Part shown: piece by piece, positions 25,820 to 36,900 of the stretch
Position numbering within the stretch: the stretch's first letter is position 1
Layout of the letters: every line of letters begins with the position of its first letter
DNA from: Labilibaculum sp. K2S
GTDB lineage: Bacteria > Bacteroidota > Bacteroidia > Bacteroidales > Marinifilaceae
DNA: 64,000 nt
Assembly: GCF_030372765.1 (NCBI RefSeq)
Contig: NZ_JAUCMW010000017.1
Coordinates: 47,101 to 111,100 of the forward strand
Direction: 5' to 3'
Program-made: the position numbers and the translations under genes
Notes under the pieces: model-generated
What the model saw: only the letters and a program-made list of their open reading frames with translations
What the model was told of the DNA's origin: nothing
The model's database searches: none

Positions 25820-26818
25820 ATGAAGAGAATAATTCAAACAACATTAGTTTGTTTGCTTGTAGTGGTAAGTATTTCTTCCTGCAAGAGAACAACACAAGGA
25901 CTACGTCCTGCAGTAACTGGTAAATCAGGAGAAATAGTTGTAATAATAAATGATGCTTTATATGAAGGAAGTGTTGGAGATACATTAAAGGCGGTATTAA
26001 ATGATACTCAAATTGGATTGCCGCAAGATGAGACACTTTTTGATATCCTGCAGATTTCGCACAATGAGTTTTCCAGTATGTTTAAAACTCACCGAAGTAT
26101 TTTAGACCTTAGGGTTTCGTCGAAAGTGAAGGAAAATAAGATCTCTGTAAAGGATGAATTGTATGCGAAAACACAATCGTTTATGAAGATCGAAGCTAAG
26201 AGTAACAAGGAGATGATTCAGCTTCTGAGCGAAAATAAAAATAAGATTATTGCCTATTTCCATATTGGTGAACGAGAAAGGAAAATTAAGGTTTTTAAAA
26301 AGAATGTTGTTCAGGAAATTTTCGAAAAGCTAAAGGAGAAGAATAATTTCACTTTATCGTTCCCTGCGGGATATACCATAAACAAAGAAGAGCCTGATTT
26401 TCTTTGGGTAAGCAAGGAGACTCCCTCAACGAGTCAAGGGATGTTTATTTATACCTACGATTATATTTCCGAGGATTCATTTACGAAGGATGAGGTGATT
26501 AAAAAGAGGAATTTATTACTTAATAAGTTTGTTCCGGGACCTAAGGAGGGTAGTTATATGAGTACCGAAATGGATTTTCCAATTTCGAACCGTCAATTCG
26601 AGTTTTTCGATAACTATGCAGTGGAAACAAGAGGTTTATGGAAAGTGAACGGCGATTTTATGGGAGGTCCTTTTATAAATATTACTTTTCTTGATCAAAA
26701 GAACAACAGAGTTGTGTGTATGGATTCGTACGTTTACTACCCAAACCACGATAAGCGTGAATTGTTGAGGGAATTGGAAGCTATCATGTATTCTTACACA
26801 ACTATAGAAAAGGAATAG
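25820..26818 (+). CDS. DUF4837 family lipoprotein
   Basis: This 332-residue lipoprotein has a lipobox around Cys21 (VVSISSCKR). The mature part starts with GLRPAVTGKSGEIVVIINDAL, the DUF4837 hallmark, and contains the FPAGYTINKEEPDFLW segment and aromatic-rich strands. The family is confined largely to Bacteroidota and is often encoded next to lytic transglycosylases, as here. An envelope role is likely but unknown. It is followed by a small gene after three bases. Confidence 0.88.
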   Translation: MKRIIQTTLVCLLVVVSISSCKRTTQGLRPAVTGKSGEIVVIINDALYEGSVGDTLKAVLNDTQIGLPQDETLFDILQISHNEFSSMFKTHRSILDLRVSSKVKENKISVKDELYAKTQSFMKIEAKSNKEMIQLLSENKNKIIAYFHIGERERKIKVFKKNVVQEIFEKLKEKNNFTLSFPAGYTINKEEPDFLWVSKETPSTSQGMFIYTYDYISEDSFTKDEVIKKRNLLLNKFVPGPKEGSYMSTEMDFPISNRQFEFFDNYAVETRGLWKVNGDFMGGPFINITFLDQKNNRVVCMDSYVYYPNHDKRELLRELEAIMYSYTTIEKE

Positions 26819-26821
26819 AAC

Positions 26822-27202
26822 GTGAATTTACCCGATTTTAAAAATTTGAGCATTGAACCTTATCGTAATCGTGAAGAGGTGATTCGGCAGGTTGCCGCCC
26901 AGATTGAGAAAGATTTTGATCAGTTTGGATTGGAAGTGAAATTTTCCGGAGAAATACACAATGCGTACGAAGAGCTTTTTAATCAGCTAAATGAACATTT
27001 AACTCATTTATTGGATCGGGATTATCATCGTTTAATTCTATTGCTGTATCAGATAGATGTAAGTGAGAAACAGATTATTAAAACAGAATTGGATTTTCCT
27101 GATGTTCCAAAATCAGAATTGCTTACTGAGTTAATCATTTTAAGGGAACTCAAAAAAGTACTGATAAGGAATTATTTCAAGGAAAACCCGGATAAATTAT
27201 AA
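26822..27202 (+). CDS. Conserved small helical protein, unknown function
   Basis: This 126-residue all-alpha protein starts with GTG at 26822, just three bases after the DUF4837 stop, so it is translated from the same message. Helical stretches include REEVIRQVAAQIEKDFDQFG and ELLTELIILRELKKVLIRN. The middle has an acidic/leucine-rich HLTHLLDRDYHRLILLLYQI segment. No signal peptide or known motif was recognised. Confidence 0.65.
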   Translation: MNLPDFKNLSIEPYRNREEVIRQVAAQIEKDFDQFGLEVKFSGEIHNAYEELFNQLNEHLTHLLDRDYHRLILLLYQIDVSEKQIIKTELDFPDVPKSELLTELIILRELKKVLIRNYFKENPDKL

Positions 27203-27205
27203 TAG

Positions 27206-27236
27206 AACCGCAGCATCAAGCTGCGGTTTTCTTTTT
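27206..27236 (+). terminator. Terminator of the lytic transglycosylase operon
   Basis: AACCGCAGC/GCTGCGGTT with a five-base loop is followed by TTCTTTTTT, four bases past the stop. Confidence 0.85.
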
Positions 27237-27401
27237 TCCTTATCAAGGAGTAATGTTTTCCGCTTAGTTTTTTACTATTTTTACTTGGCTGTAAAAATCC
27301 ACAGGAAATATCAGGTTATTTGAATTTTAAAATAATAAGTTCGAAGTATTGCTGAACTGCTGTGTTGATAGATATAGTTTTTCACACTAACATGAGTTCC
27401 G

Positions 27402-28841
27402 ATGAAAATAGAAGTAAAAAGTGTTCAGAAGCCAAACGAGAACGAGAACATTCTTTTTTTGGCAACTGCCGGGAATTATAAAAACCTTCCTCTTTCCGAG
27501 CAGGAAATGAAGTTTGCCGAAGAGCAAATTGCTGATGAGGATAAGCTAATTGAGTTGAATCGTTATACGCATAAAATTTATTTGCATGTGGCAGATAATA
27601 AAGTGTATACTAATTCCGATTTGGAGAAAATGAGAAAATTGGGCTTCTCTTTTCATGTCAGGATCCAGAAAAGTAAAATCACCAAAATTGTTTTGCAGGA
27701 TTATTTGAACGATGCAGAAGCAATACTTGCTTTTACTGAAGGTGTTGCCCTAACAAATTATCAGTTTCTAAAATATTTTACCGATATAAAAAAACAAAAG
27801 CATACTCTGGAAGAAGTAATTATCCATAGTGATGCAGTCAGCCCAACACAGCTTAATGAGTTAATTGCAGTTGTTGAAGGGGTGAAGTTTGCACGCGAAC
27901 TTGTAAACGAACCTTTAAGTTATCTTACAGCAGAAAAATTAAGTGAAGAAATTCAGGAGATAAGTGCTAAGGCTGGATTTACGGTTGATGTTTTTGGAAA
28001 GAAAAAGATTGAAAGTTTAAAGATGGGTGGTCTTCTGGCTGTGAATAAGGGCAGTCTTGATGAGCCTTCTTTTTCTATATTGGAGTGGAAATCAAAAGAG
28101 GCGGTTAATTCGAAACCAATTGTTTTTGTTGGAAAAGGGGTTGTATATGATACCGGCGGATTGAGCCTTAAGCCAACTAAGGATAGTATGGATTTGATGA
28201 AATCGGACATGGGGGGCGCGGCATCGGTAGCCGGAGCTATTTATGCAATTTCGAAAGCTAAACTGCCAATTCATGTAATTGGATTAATTCCTGCTACAGA
28301 CAATCGCCCTGGTGGAAATGCTTATGTACCTGGCGATGTTATCAAGATGTATAATGGGAAAACTGTTGAGGTTTTAAATACGGATGCCGAAGGAAGAATG
28401 CTTTTGGCCGATGCTCTTAGTTATGCAGATCAGTATCAACCGGAATTGGTTGTCGATTTGGCGACTTTAACAGGTGCCGCGGCTGCAGCCATCGGGAAAT
28501 ATGGCATGGTGGCAATGGGAAACGAAGATAGTAAGGATAAGATGATTCAATTAAAGGAATCGGGAGAGAAAGTTTACGAAAGATTGGTGGAATTTCCTTT
28601 TTGGGAGGAGTTTGGAGAACTGATAAAATCGGATATTGCAGATTTGAAAAATATTGGGGGCCGGGATGGTGGAGCAATTACAGCAGGAAAATTTCTGGAA
28701 CATTTTACGAATTATCCATGGATTCATCTCGACATTGCCGGACCGGCGTTTGTAAGTACAACGGATAATTATAGAGGTAAAGGAGGCACGGGTGTTGGTG
28801 TTCGCTTATTATTTGAATTTATTAAACAATATCGATCGTAG
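27402..28841 (+). CDS. Leucyl aminopeptidase (M17)
   Basis: This 479-residue cytosolic aminopeptidase is built from an N-terminal macro-like domain and a C-terminal catalytic domain with two metal ions. The catalytic motifs are GKGVVYDTGGLSLKPTKDS, MKSDMGGAASVAGA and NTDAEGRMLLADALSYAD (the M17 signature). It releases N-terminal residues for peptide turnover. It stands alone with a 200-base leader region upstream. Length is slightly short for PepA but normal for Bacteroidota members. Confidence 0.94.
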   Translation: MKIEVKSVQKPNENENILFLATAGNYKNLPLSEQEMKFAEEQIADEDKLIELNRYTHKIYLHVADNKVYTNSDLEKMRKLGFSFHVRIQKSKITKIVLQDYLNDAEAILAFTEGVALTNYQFLKYFTDIKKQKHTLEEVIIHSDAVSPTQLNELIAVVEGVKFARELVNEPLSYLTAEKLSEEIQEISAKAGFTVDVFGKKKIESLKMGGLLAVNKGSLDEPSFSILEWKSKEAVNSKPIVFVGKGVVYDTGGLSLKPTKDSMDLMKSDMGGAASVAGAIYAISKAKLPIHVIGLIPATDNRPGGNAYVPGDVIKMYNGKTVEVLNTDAEGRMLLADALSYADQYQPELVVDLATLTGAAAAAIGKYGMVAMGNEDSKDKMIQLKESGEKVYERLVEFPFWEEFGELIKSDIADLKNIGGRDGGAITAGKFLEHFTNYPWIHLDIAGPAFVSTTDNYRGKGGTGVGVRLLFEFIKQYRS

Positions 28842-29089
28842 GAATAATTGAAAAGATGATGCTCTTTTATTGAATCTTTCTATTTTTGTAATGATTTTTT
28901 TTAAAATTGAGGCACAATGTCTTGCAAATGTATTTCTTAATCACTCTGTTAATTGTATTGATAAAGGCAGAGAGTAAAAGAAGTAACGATATAACTGATC
29001 ATTTTCCAGTTCACTCTATTTAATAATAGCGGATTAAAATTGGACTTTTTGAAAGTGATATCAGTCCACTGATATAAAATAAACAGCAG

Positions 29090-30145
29090 ATGAAAAACAC
29101 TAAAATAAGAGTTGGAATCACTCATGGCGATATTAACGGAATTGGCTACGAGGTTATTATTAAAACCTTGATGGATGAAAGGATGTATGAAATTTGTACT
29201 CCAATTATTTATGGCTCTCCAAAAGTTGCAGCTTATCATCGAAAAGCACTCGACATAGAAACTTTTAGTTTGAATAATATTAAGGAAGCTCAGGAAGCAC
29301 ACCCTAATAGAACCAACATTATTAACTGTGTTGATGAAAATATAAAAGTTGAGTTAGGTAAATCAACAAGCAGTGCCGGTGAATCTGCTTTTAAGGCTTT
29401 AGAAGCTGCTGTTGCAGATTTGGAAAAGGGATTAATTGATGTGTTGGTTACAGCGCCAATAAACAAGAAGAATATTCAATCTAAGGATTTTGTATTTCCG
29501 GGGCATACTGAATATTTGGAAAGTAAATTGAATTCCGGTAAATCGTTAATGCTTTTAATTAGCGATCAGCTAAGAGTGGGTGTTGTTGCAGGTCATGTGC
29601 CTATTTCCAAGGTGCCTGAGGTTGTTTCAAAAGAAAATATTATTAGTAAGCTAATTATTTTGAATAATTCTCTTCAGAAGGATTTTGGAATTAGAAAGCC
29701 ACGAATTGCAGTCTTAAGTCTAAACCCACATGCTGGTGATGAAGGATTGATTGGAACAGAAGAGATCGATGTAATAATTCCTGCCTTGGAAGAGGTTCGT
29801 GAAAAGGGAATAATGGCTTTAGGCCCCTATCCAGCGGATGGTTTTTTTGGTTCTTCAGATTACATGAAGTTTGATGCCATTCTGGCAATGTATCATGATC
29901 AGGGCTTGGCTCCATTTAAAGCTTTGGCATTTGATTCCGGGGTAAATTTTACAGCAGGATTATCTAAAATCCGCACATCGCCTGCCCATGGCACTGCATA
30001 TTCTATTGCCGGAACAAATGTTGCATCTGAAAAATCTTTTCAGCAGGCATTGTATATGGCTATTGATGTTTTTAGAAAACGGGAGAATTTTGAGGAAATT
30101 AGTAAGAACCCTATGCAAACATCAGAAGCATCAAAAAATTCGTAA
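29090..30145 (+). CDS. pdxA: 4-hydroxythreonine-4-phosphate dehydrogenase
   Basis: This 351-residue PdxA oxidises 4-phosphohydroxy-threonine with NAD in the DXP-dependent pyridoxal phosphate pathway. The start VGITHGDINGIGYEVIIK, the central VTAPINKKNI, FPGHTEYLE, LNPHAGDEGLIGTEE and the metal-binding AMYHDQGLAPFKAL and SPAHGTAYSIAG are family signatures. It lies upstream of ruvA and is separated from it by a terminator. Start is supported by the motif-bearing N-terminus. Confidence 0.95.
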   Translation: MKNTKIRVGITHGDINGIGYEVIIKTLMDERMYEICTPIIYGSPKVAAYHRKALDIETFSLNNIKEAQEAHPNRTNIINCVDENIKVELGKSTSSAGESAFKALEAAVADLEKGLIDVLVTAPINKKNIQSKDFVFPGHTEYLESKLNSGKSLMLLISDQLRVGVVAGHVPISKVPEVVSKENIISKLIILNNSLQKDFGIRKPRIAVLSLNPHAGDEGLIGTEEIDVIIPALEEVREKGIMALGPYPADGFFGSSDYMKFDAILAMYHDQGLAPFKALAFDSGVNFTAGLSKIRTSPAHGTAYSIAGTNVASEKSFQQALYMAIDVFRKRENFEEISKNPMQTSEASKNS

Positions 30146-30165
30146 TAAATTTTTAACAAAATAGT

Positions 30166-30205
30166 AAAAAGAGCGGTTAAATTTGAATCGCTCTTTCATT
30201 TTTTG
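30166..30205 (+). terminator. Terminator after pdxA
   Basis: AAAGAGCGGTT and AATCGCTCTTT pair around AAATTTG with one G-T pair, followed by T-rich CATTTTTTG. Confidence 0.7.
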
Positions 30206-30287
30206 TTAAAAAGGAAGTCTTGATTGTAAAAATTGCATAATTTTACATATTTTAAGGATCTAAACAGAAAAATTCAATTCACATTTT

Positions 30288-30869
30288 ATGTTTGAATATA
30301 TAAAGGGAATTATAGTTGATCTTACCCCCACCTCAGTAGTTGTTGAAACTAGCGGAATAGGTTATTTTTTAAATATTTCATTGAATACCTATTCGAAATT
30401 GTCCGGACATAAGGAGGCACAATTGTATTTGCATCAGGTTGTTCGTGAGGATGCTCACTTGTTTTTTGGTTTTTTTGATGCTAATGAAAGAGGAATTTTT
30501 CGCTATTTAATATCGGTGTCGGGAGTTGGTGCCAATACTGCTCGCATGATGCTTTCATCTTTAACGCCTTCCGAGATTCAATCAGCAATTATTTCCAGCA
30601 ATGTAAAAACATTGCAGGGAGTTAAAGGTATTGGAGTTAAATCTGCACAACGAATTATTATTGAATTAAAAGATAAACTTGGAAAAGATATTGATATCTC
30701 TGACTTTTCTTTACCGCAGAACAATACTACTAAAGAAGAAGCGTTATCTGCTTTAGTGATGTTAGGTTTTGCAAAGAATTCAGTAACTAAAGTTATCGAT
30801 AAAATATTTACAGCGAACCTTGATGCAAGTGTAGAGGATTTAATTAAGCTGGCCTTGAAACAATTATAA
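30288..30869 (+). CDS. ruvA: Holliday junction helicase subunit RuvA
   Basis: This 193-residue RuvA binds four-way DNA junctions and guides RuvB. The N-terminal OB fold starts MFEYIKGIIVDLTPTSVVVE, two helix-hairpin-helix motifs are seen in LISVSGVGANTARMML and LQGVKGIGVKSAQRIIIELK, and the flexible C-terminal RuvB-binding domain covers about residues 145-193. It is 42 bases upstream of sprA, a neighbourhood kept in many Bacteroidota. ruvB is not in the window. Confidence 0.96.
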   Translation: MFEYIKGIIVDLTPTSVVVETSGIGYFLNISLNTYSKLSGHKEAQLYLHQVVREDAHLFFGFFDANERGIFRYLISVSGVGANTARMMLSSLTPSEIQSAIISSNVKTLQGVKGIGVKSAQRIIIELKDKLGKDIDISDFSLPQNNTTKEEALSALVMLGFAKNSVTKVIDKIFTANLDASVEDLIKLALKQL

Positions 30870-30911
30870 TTGAAGAACGTAATTGCTTTACTAACCTAAG
30901 GTAATCAACCA

Positions 30912-33900
30912 TTGAAGAAACTGATTAAACATACTCTGACCTTATTAATAGTGTTGTTCTGTAGTGCTTTGGGAAGTAATTACAGCCTGAGTGCCCGTAA
31001 TTCTAATCCTGAATTTGGCATTCAAACTACACAACAGCAGGATACTACCAAACGATCTAAAAACGAATCAGGACGCGTAATCAATTTAAAATCACCATTT
31101 CACAAAGATAATCCTGATGCAAAAGACAATTCACTTCCTTACCCATTTGATGATGCAAACGATAATCAGGAGTTTGGCTCTCAAAATCAATCTCCATTAT
31201 ATCTTAAGGATCCAAAAAATATTCTGACATCTATTCAGTACGATGCTGTTACAGGTAATTATATTCTGGTGACGCGAATTGGTGATGTCGATTACCGCCG
31301 TCCCATAAGCATGACTGCAGAAGAGTACAAGCAATACGAAGCAGATAAATCTCTGCGTGATTATTGGATGGAACGAAGTCGGAGTGATGGAATGTCAGGT
31401 GGTGACGAGTTAGTGCCGGATTTAAAATTAGGTGGACAATTTGTGGATAAAATTTTTGGAAGTAATACAATTTCCATTAAACCACAGGGATCAGCCGAGC
31501 TAACTTTCGGTATTAATACAACTAAGGTCGAAAATCCGACTCTTCCTGTAAATCTAAGAAAAACAACAAGTTTCGATTTTGATGAGAAGATTCAAATGAA
31601 CGTGACTGGTACGGTTGGGGAGAAGTTGAAAATGGATGTGAATTACAATACCGAGGCTACTTTCGATTTCGAAAATCAAATGAGGTTGGAGTATTCCGGT
31701 GATGAAGATGAGATTATTAAGAAAATTGAAGCAGGTAATGTTTCCATGCCCATTTCAAATACATTGATTACCGGTGGACAAAATTTGTTTGGAGTAAAGG
31801 CGCAATTGCAATTCGGTAAGCTTTCTGTTACTTCTATTTTCTCTCAGCAAAAAGGGGAAACCAGCGTTGTTGAGATGGAGAACGGAGCGCAAAAAAATGA
31901 ATTTGAGATTTCTGTAGATAAATATGAAGCCAACCGACATTTCTTTCTTTCCAAATATTTTTACGACCATTACGATCAATCTCTGCGAAATCTTCCTGTA
32001 ATTAATTCAGGAGTTACAATCAATAAAGTTGAAGTTTGGGTGACGAACAAAACCTCTAATTTTCAGGATTCTCGTAACCTTGTGGCTTATGTTGATTTGG
32101 GCGAAGATGGTGCAAATATTTCCAATCCTTCAGAATTTTCGCAAACAGGAACAGGTAACCTGCCTAATAACCAGTTGAATGATTTGTATCAGAAAATGAC
32201 AACCACTTATTCTGGTATAAGAGACATTAATCAGGTTACAAGTACATTATCCCCATTAGCTCCTGGTTTTGTAAGCGGAACTGATTACGAAAAAGTTGAA
32301 AATGCCCGAAGATTATCTGAATCGGAATATTCCGTGAACGAAAAACTGGGTTATATCTCCTTAAATCAGGCATTAAATGCAGATGAAGTTTTAGCGGTTT
32401 CGTTCGAGTATACCTACAGAGGACAGGTGTTTCGAGTGGGGGAATTTACCAGCGATGGAGTGAGTGCACCTCAAACACTCATCATGAAGTTGTTGAAAGG
32501 AACCAACCTTAGTCCCCAAATGCCAACATGGAAATTAATGATGAAAAACATCTATAACATTGGGGCTTTTCAGGTTAATCAAGAGGATTTCATATTAAAT
32601 GTATTGTATCAAAACGATAATGCGGGAACGGCAGTAAATTACTTGCCGGAAGGGGACATTAAAAATAAAATTCTTCTCGAAGTTTTGAATGTAGATAATC
32701 TGAACTCACAATTGGATCCAGGTGCAGATGGAATGTTTGATTTTATTGATGGAATTACAATCTATTCGACAAATGGTCGAGTAATTTTCCCGGAAATTGA
32801 GCCTTTTGGAAGTTATCTAAGAAAAAAGATTAACAATGATGCAATTGCAGATCAATATGTGTTTGAGGAGCTGTATAATTTAACTCAAAATGATGCACAG
32901 CAAATTGCCGAGAAAAATAAATATAGTCTGAAAGGGAGTTATAAATCGTCAACAAGTTCAGAGATCTCTTTGAATGCGTTGAATGTTGAACCGGGTTCGG
33001 TTAGCGTAAAAGCCGGTGGTAGAGAACTAATTGAGAATATTGATTATACCGTTGATTATACGCTCGGGAGGGTGAAAATAATCAATCAAAGTTTATTGGA
33101 ATCGAGTACTCCAATTTCCATTTCTTCGGAAAATAATTCGCTCTTTAATATTCAGACCAAAACATTGATCGGGGTTCAAATGGATTATCAGTTTAATGAT
33201 GATTTCAATCTGGGTGCTACTATGATGCATCTTTCTGAACAACCGCTTACACAAAAGGTTAATATCGGGGATGAACCAATTTCGAATACTATTTGGGGTT
33301 TGAATGGCAGCTATAGAACCGAATCGGAGTTCCTGACCCGCATGGTGGATAAAATTCCATTTATCGAAACAAAAGAACCTTCATCAATTGCTGTTGAAGG
33401 TGAATTTGCTCAATTGGTTCCAGGTCATAATAAAGCAATTGGTAGTTCGGGTACCGCTTATATAGATGATTTTGAGGGGACAGAGACTTCGATTGATATG
33501 AAGAGTTTGAGTTCCTGGGTTTTGGCTAGTACTCCGCAAAATAATGAAGCTTTATTTAAGGAAGGAAATTTGAATAACGATTTAGCATATGGTTTTAACC
33601 GGGCGAAACTGGCTTGGTATGTAATCGATCCCTTATTCTTAAGAAATACGTCAGCTACACCTGGGCACATTAAATCGGATAAAGATCAGCAATCAAATCA
33701 CTTTGTCCGAGAGATATTTGAAGAAGAAATTTGGCCAAATAAGGAGAGAGCCTCTGGGGTTCCTACTAATATTTCGGTACTGAATCTAGCCTACTATCCG
33801 GAAGAAAAAGGGCCTTATAATTTTGATGTTGATGGACAAGCCGGGATTTCTCAAGGTATGAATCCTGATGGTACTCTTAAAGCTCCGGAATCAAGATGGG

Positions 33901-36900
33901 GTGGTATCATGCGTAAAATTGAAACGAACGATTTTGAAGCTGCAAATATTGCTTACGTTGAGTTTTGGATGATGGATCCATTTGTTTACGAGCCAAATCA
34001 TAAAGGGGGAAATTTATATTTTAACCTTGGAAACATTTCCGAAGATATATTAAGAGATTCGCGAAAATCATTTGAGAATGGATTGCCTACGGATGAAAAT
34101 ATTACTTTGGTAGATAGTACAAAGTGGGGACGGGTTCCTTTAGTACAATCACTCGTAAATGCTTTTGATAATAATACAAATGCAAGAAGATATCAGGATG
34201 TTGGATTGGATGGATTGAGTTCCAAAGATGAGTTGAGTTACTATAAAGAATACATTCAGGCAATTAGTATTTCAACAAACCTGGGAACAAGTTCCGGAGC
34301 CTATGTTTTGGCTCAGAAGGATCCGTCAAATGATGACTATCATTATTTTAGAGGTGCAGATTACGATAGTGATGAGCTTAGTATTTTGGAACGTTATAAA
34401 AAGTATAATGGTCCTGAGGGGAATTCACCAACATCCGAGTTATCAGGAAGTGCATACCCTACATCCGCAACAACATTGCCTGATGTAGAAGATATTAATC
34501 ATGATAATACTTTGAGTGAAACCGAAGCATATTATCAATGTAAAGTACATTTGGCGCCGGCAGATATGCAGATAGGTCAAAACTTTATTGTTGATAAAGT
34601 GACTAGTAATGTGGATTTAGCTAATGGAACGAATGGCTCGGTTGATTGGTATCAGTTTAAAATTCCGGTTGATGAGTTCAAAGATACGTATGGTAACATT
34701 AGTGACTTTACATCCATTCGTTTCATGAGAATGTTCTTGAGGGATTTTGAAGAAGATGTGGTTCTTCGATTTGCCACCCTTGATCTGGTTCGTGATGATT
34801 GGCGGAGATATGATCAGTCTATTAACGAAAATGAAACGGATGATATCGTATCAGAAGCTGGTTTCGATATTACAGCGGTAAATATTGAGGAGAATGCAAG
34901 TAAAGAACCGGTAAACTATATTTTACCACCGGGAATTGATCGGGTTGTGGATCCAAGTAATCCTCAATTAATTCAATTGAATGAGCAGGCTATATTGCTG
35001 AAAGTTACTGATTTGGAAGATGGAAAAGGGAAAGGGGCTTACAAAACCCTTAACATGGACATCCGGAAATATGGTAAGTTTAAAATGGATGTTCATGCTG
35101 AGGAGATTGAAGGCTATTCCGTGAGAGATGAAGAAGTGAGTGTATTTGTTCGTTTAGGGTCAGATTATCAGGACAATTACTATGAATATGAAATTCCCAT
35201 GCGATTAACACCTGCTGGTCTTTATAACGGCGATATTGAAGAGGATCGTTTAGCAGTTTGGCCGGATGAAAATCGTTTCGATTTTAAGCTTCGTCTGTTT
35301 CAGACAATAAAACAGTTAAGAAATGATGCCGTACGAGGTTCTAATGCAAAATATTCCGACATATATGATTTAAAAGTTGGTGATTTGACTAATGACGCAG
35401 ATCCACAACATCAAGATCATATTGTAAGAATAAAAGGAAATCCAAATTTGGCAAACATTAGAACGGTTATGATTGGGGTGAAAAATCCCACGAATGATGC
35501 TACTGGAATGGATGATCATCAACTGAAGTCGGTTGAGGTCTGGTTGAATGAAATGCGATTGACGGATTTTGATGAAGATGGAGGCTGGGCTGCAAACCTG
35601 AGGGTAACAACAAAATTAGCTGATTTTGGTACGGTAACTTGGGCCGGAAGTAAAATTACATCTGGCTTTGGAGGTATTGAAGATGGTGTTAATGATCGAT
35701 ATAAAGATGATATATTTCAATATGATTTATCAGCTAGTTTTGAGTTAGGTAAATTCTTTCCTGAAAAATCGGGCGTTCGTATTCCATTGTATTATGCCAT
35801 TTCTGAAGAAACAAAAAGTCCGGAATACAATCCGTTGGATCCGGATATCCCATTGGATGTAGCACTTGAGAATGCGAATTCTAAAACGGAGCGGGATTCA
35901 ATCGAAAAAATGTCTCAGGAATATACGAAAAGAAAGAGTTTTAATTTAACGAATGTTCGTATAGAAAAGGCGGAAGGAAAACCTAAATTACTTGATGTTT
36001 CGAATTTATCTCTTACCTATTCCTATAACGAAACTTATTCAAGAGATGTAAATACGGTTCGTGATTTGGAAAAGAATTACAGAGGTGTATTGAGCTATAA
36101 CTATAATAATGTGCCGAAAAATGTTCAGCCATTTAAGAGGGTTAAAGCTTTTCAAAATCCGATGTTCAGATTGTTAAAGGATTTTAATTTTTATTATTTG
36201 CCAACACAACTTTCTTTTCGATCTGATTTGCAACGTTATTACCGTGAAATTGAGAAAAGGCATATTCCTGAAATAGGAAGTGGAAATACTGAACTGGCCA
36301 CGATTAAAATTAAACCTACTTTCGATAAGGATTTTATTTGGTATCGTTATTACGATTTAAAATACAATTTAACGAAGGGACTAAAATTTGATTTCTCTGC
36401 TACAAATACATCTCGGATTGATGAGCCGGAAGGTATTGTTGATAGAGATAGAGATCGTGAAACCTACAATATTTGGAAAGATTCCATTTGGAATAATTTG
36501 ATGGATGGTGGTCGAAATATTCAGTACCATCATAATTTCAATCTTACTTATACAGTGCCAATAAATAAAATTCCTTTGTTGAACTGGACATCTGTTACTG
36601 CAAGATATGCGGGGGCATATGATTGGAATGCCGGTGCAATTACCGCCGATACTATCGAATTGGGAAATACCATTCGAAACTCAAATAATATACAGGTAAA
36701 CGGGCAGTTAAACCTTGTTAATCTGTACAATAAAATTGGTTTCCTGAAAAGAATTAATCAAAAATACAGTTCAAACCGGAAATACAAAAAGAAAACAGAG
36801 AATTACAAGAAGGTTAATTATGAAGGTACTGTTGCAGAACTGAAAGCTGGAATTCCTACCTCTATATACCATAAATTGTCAACCGAGGATATCACCATTA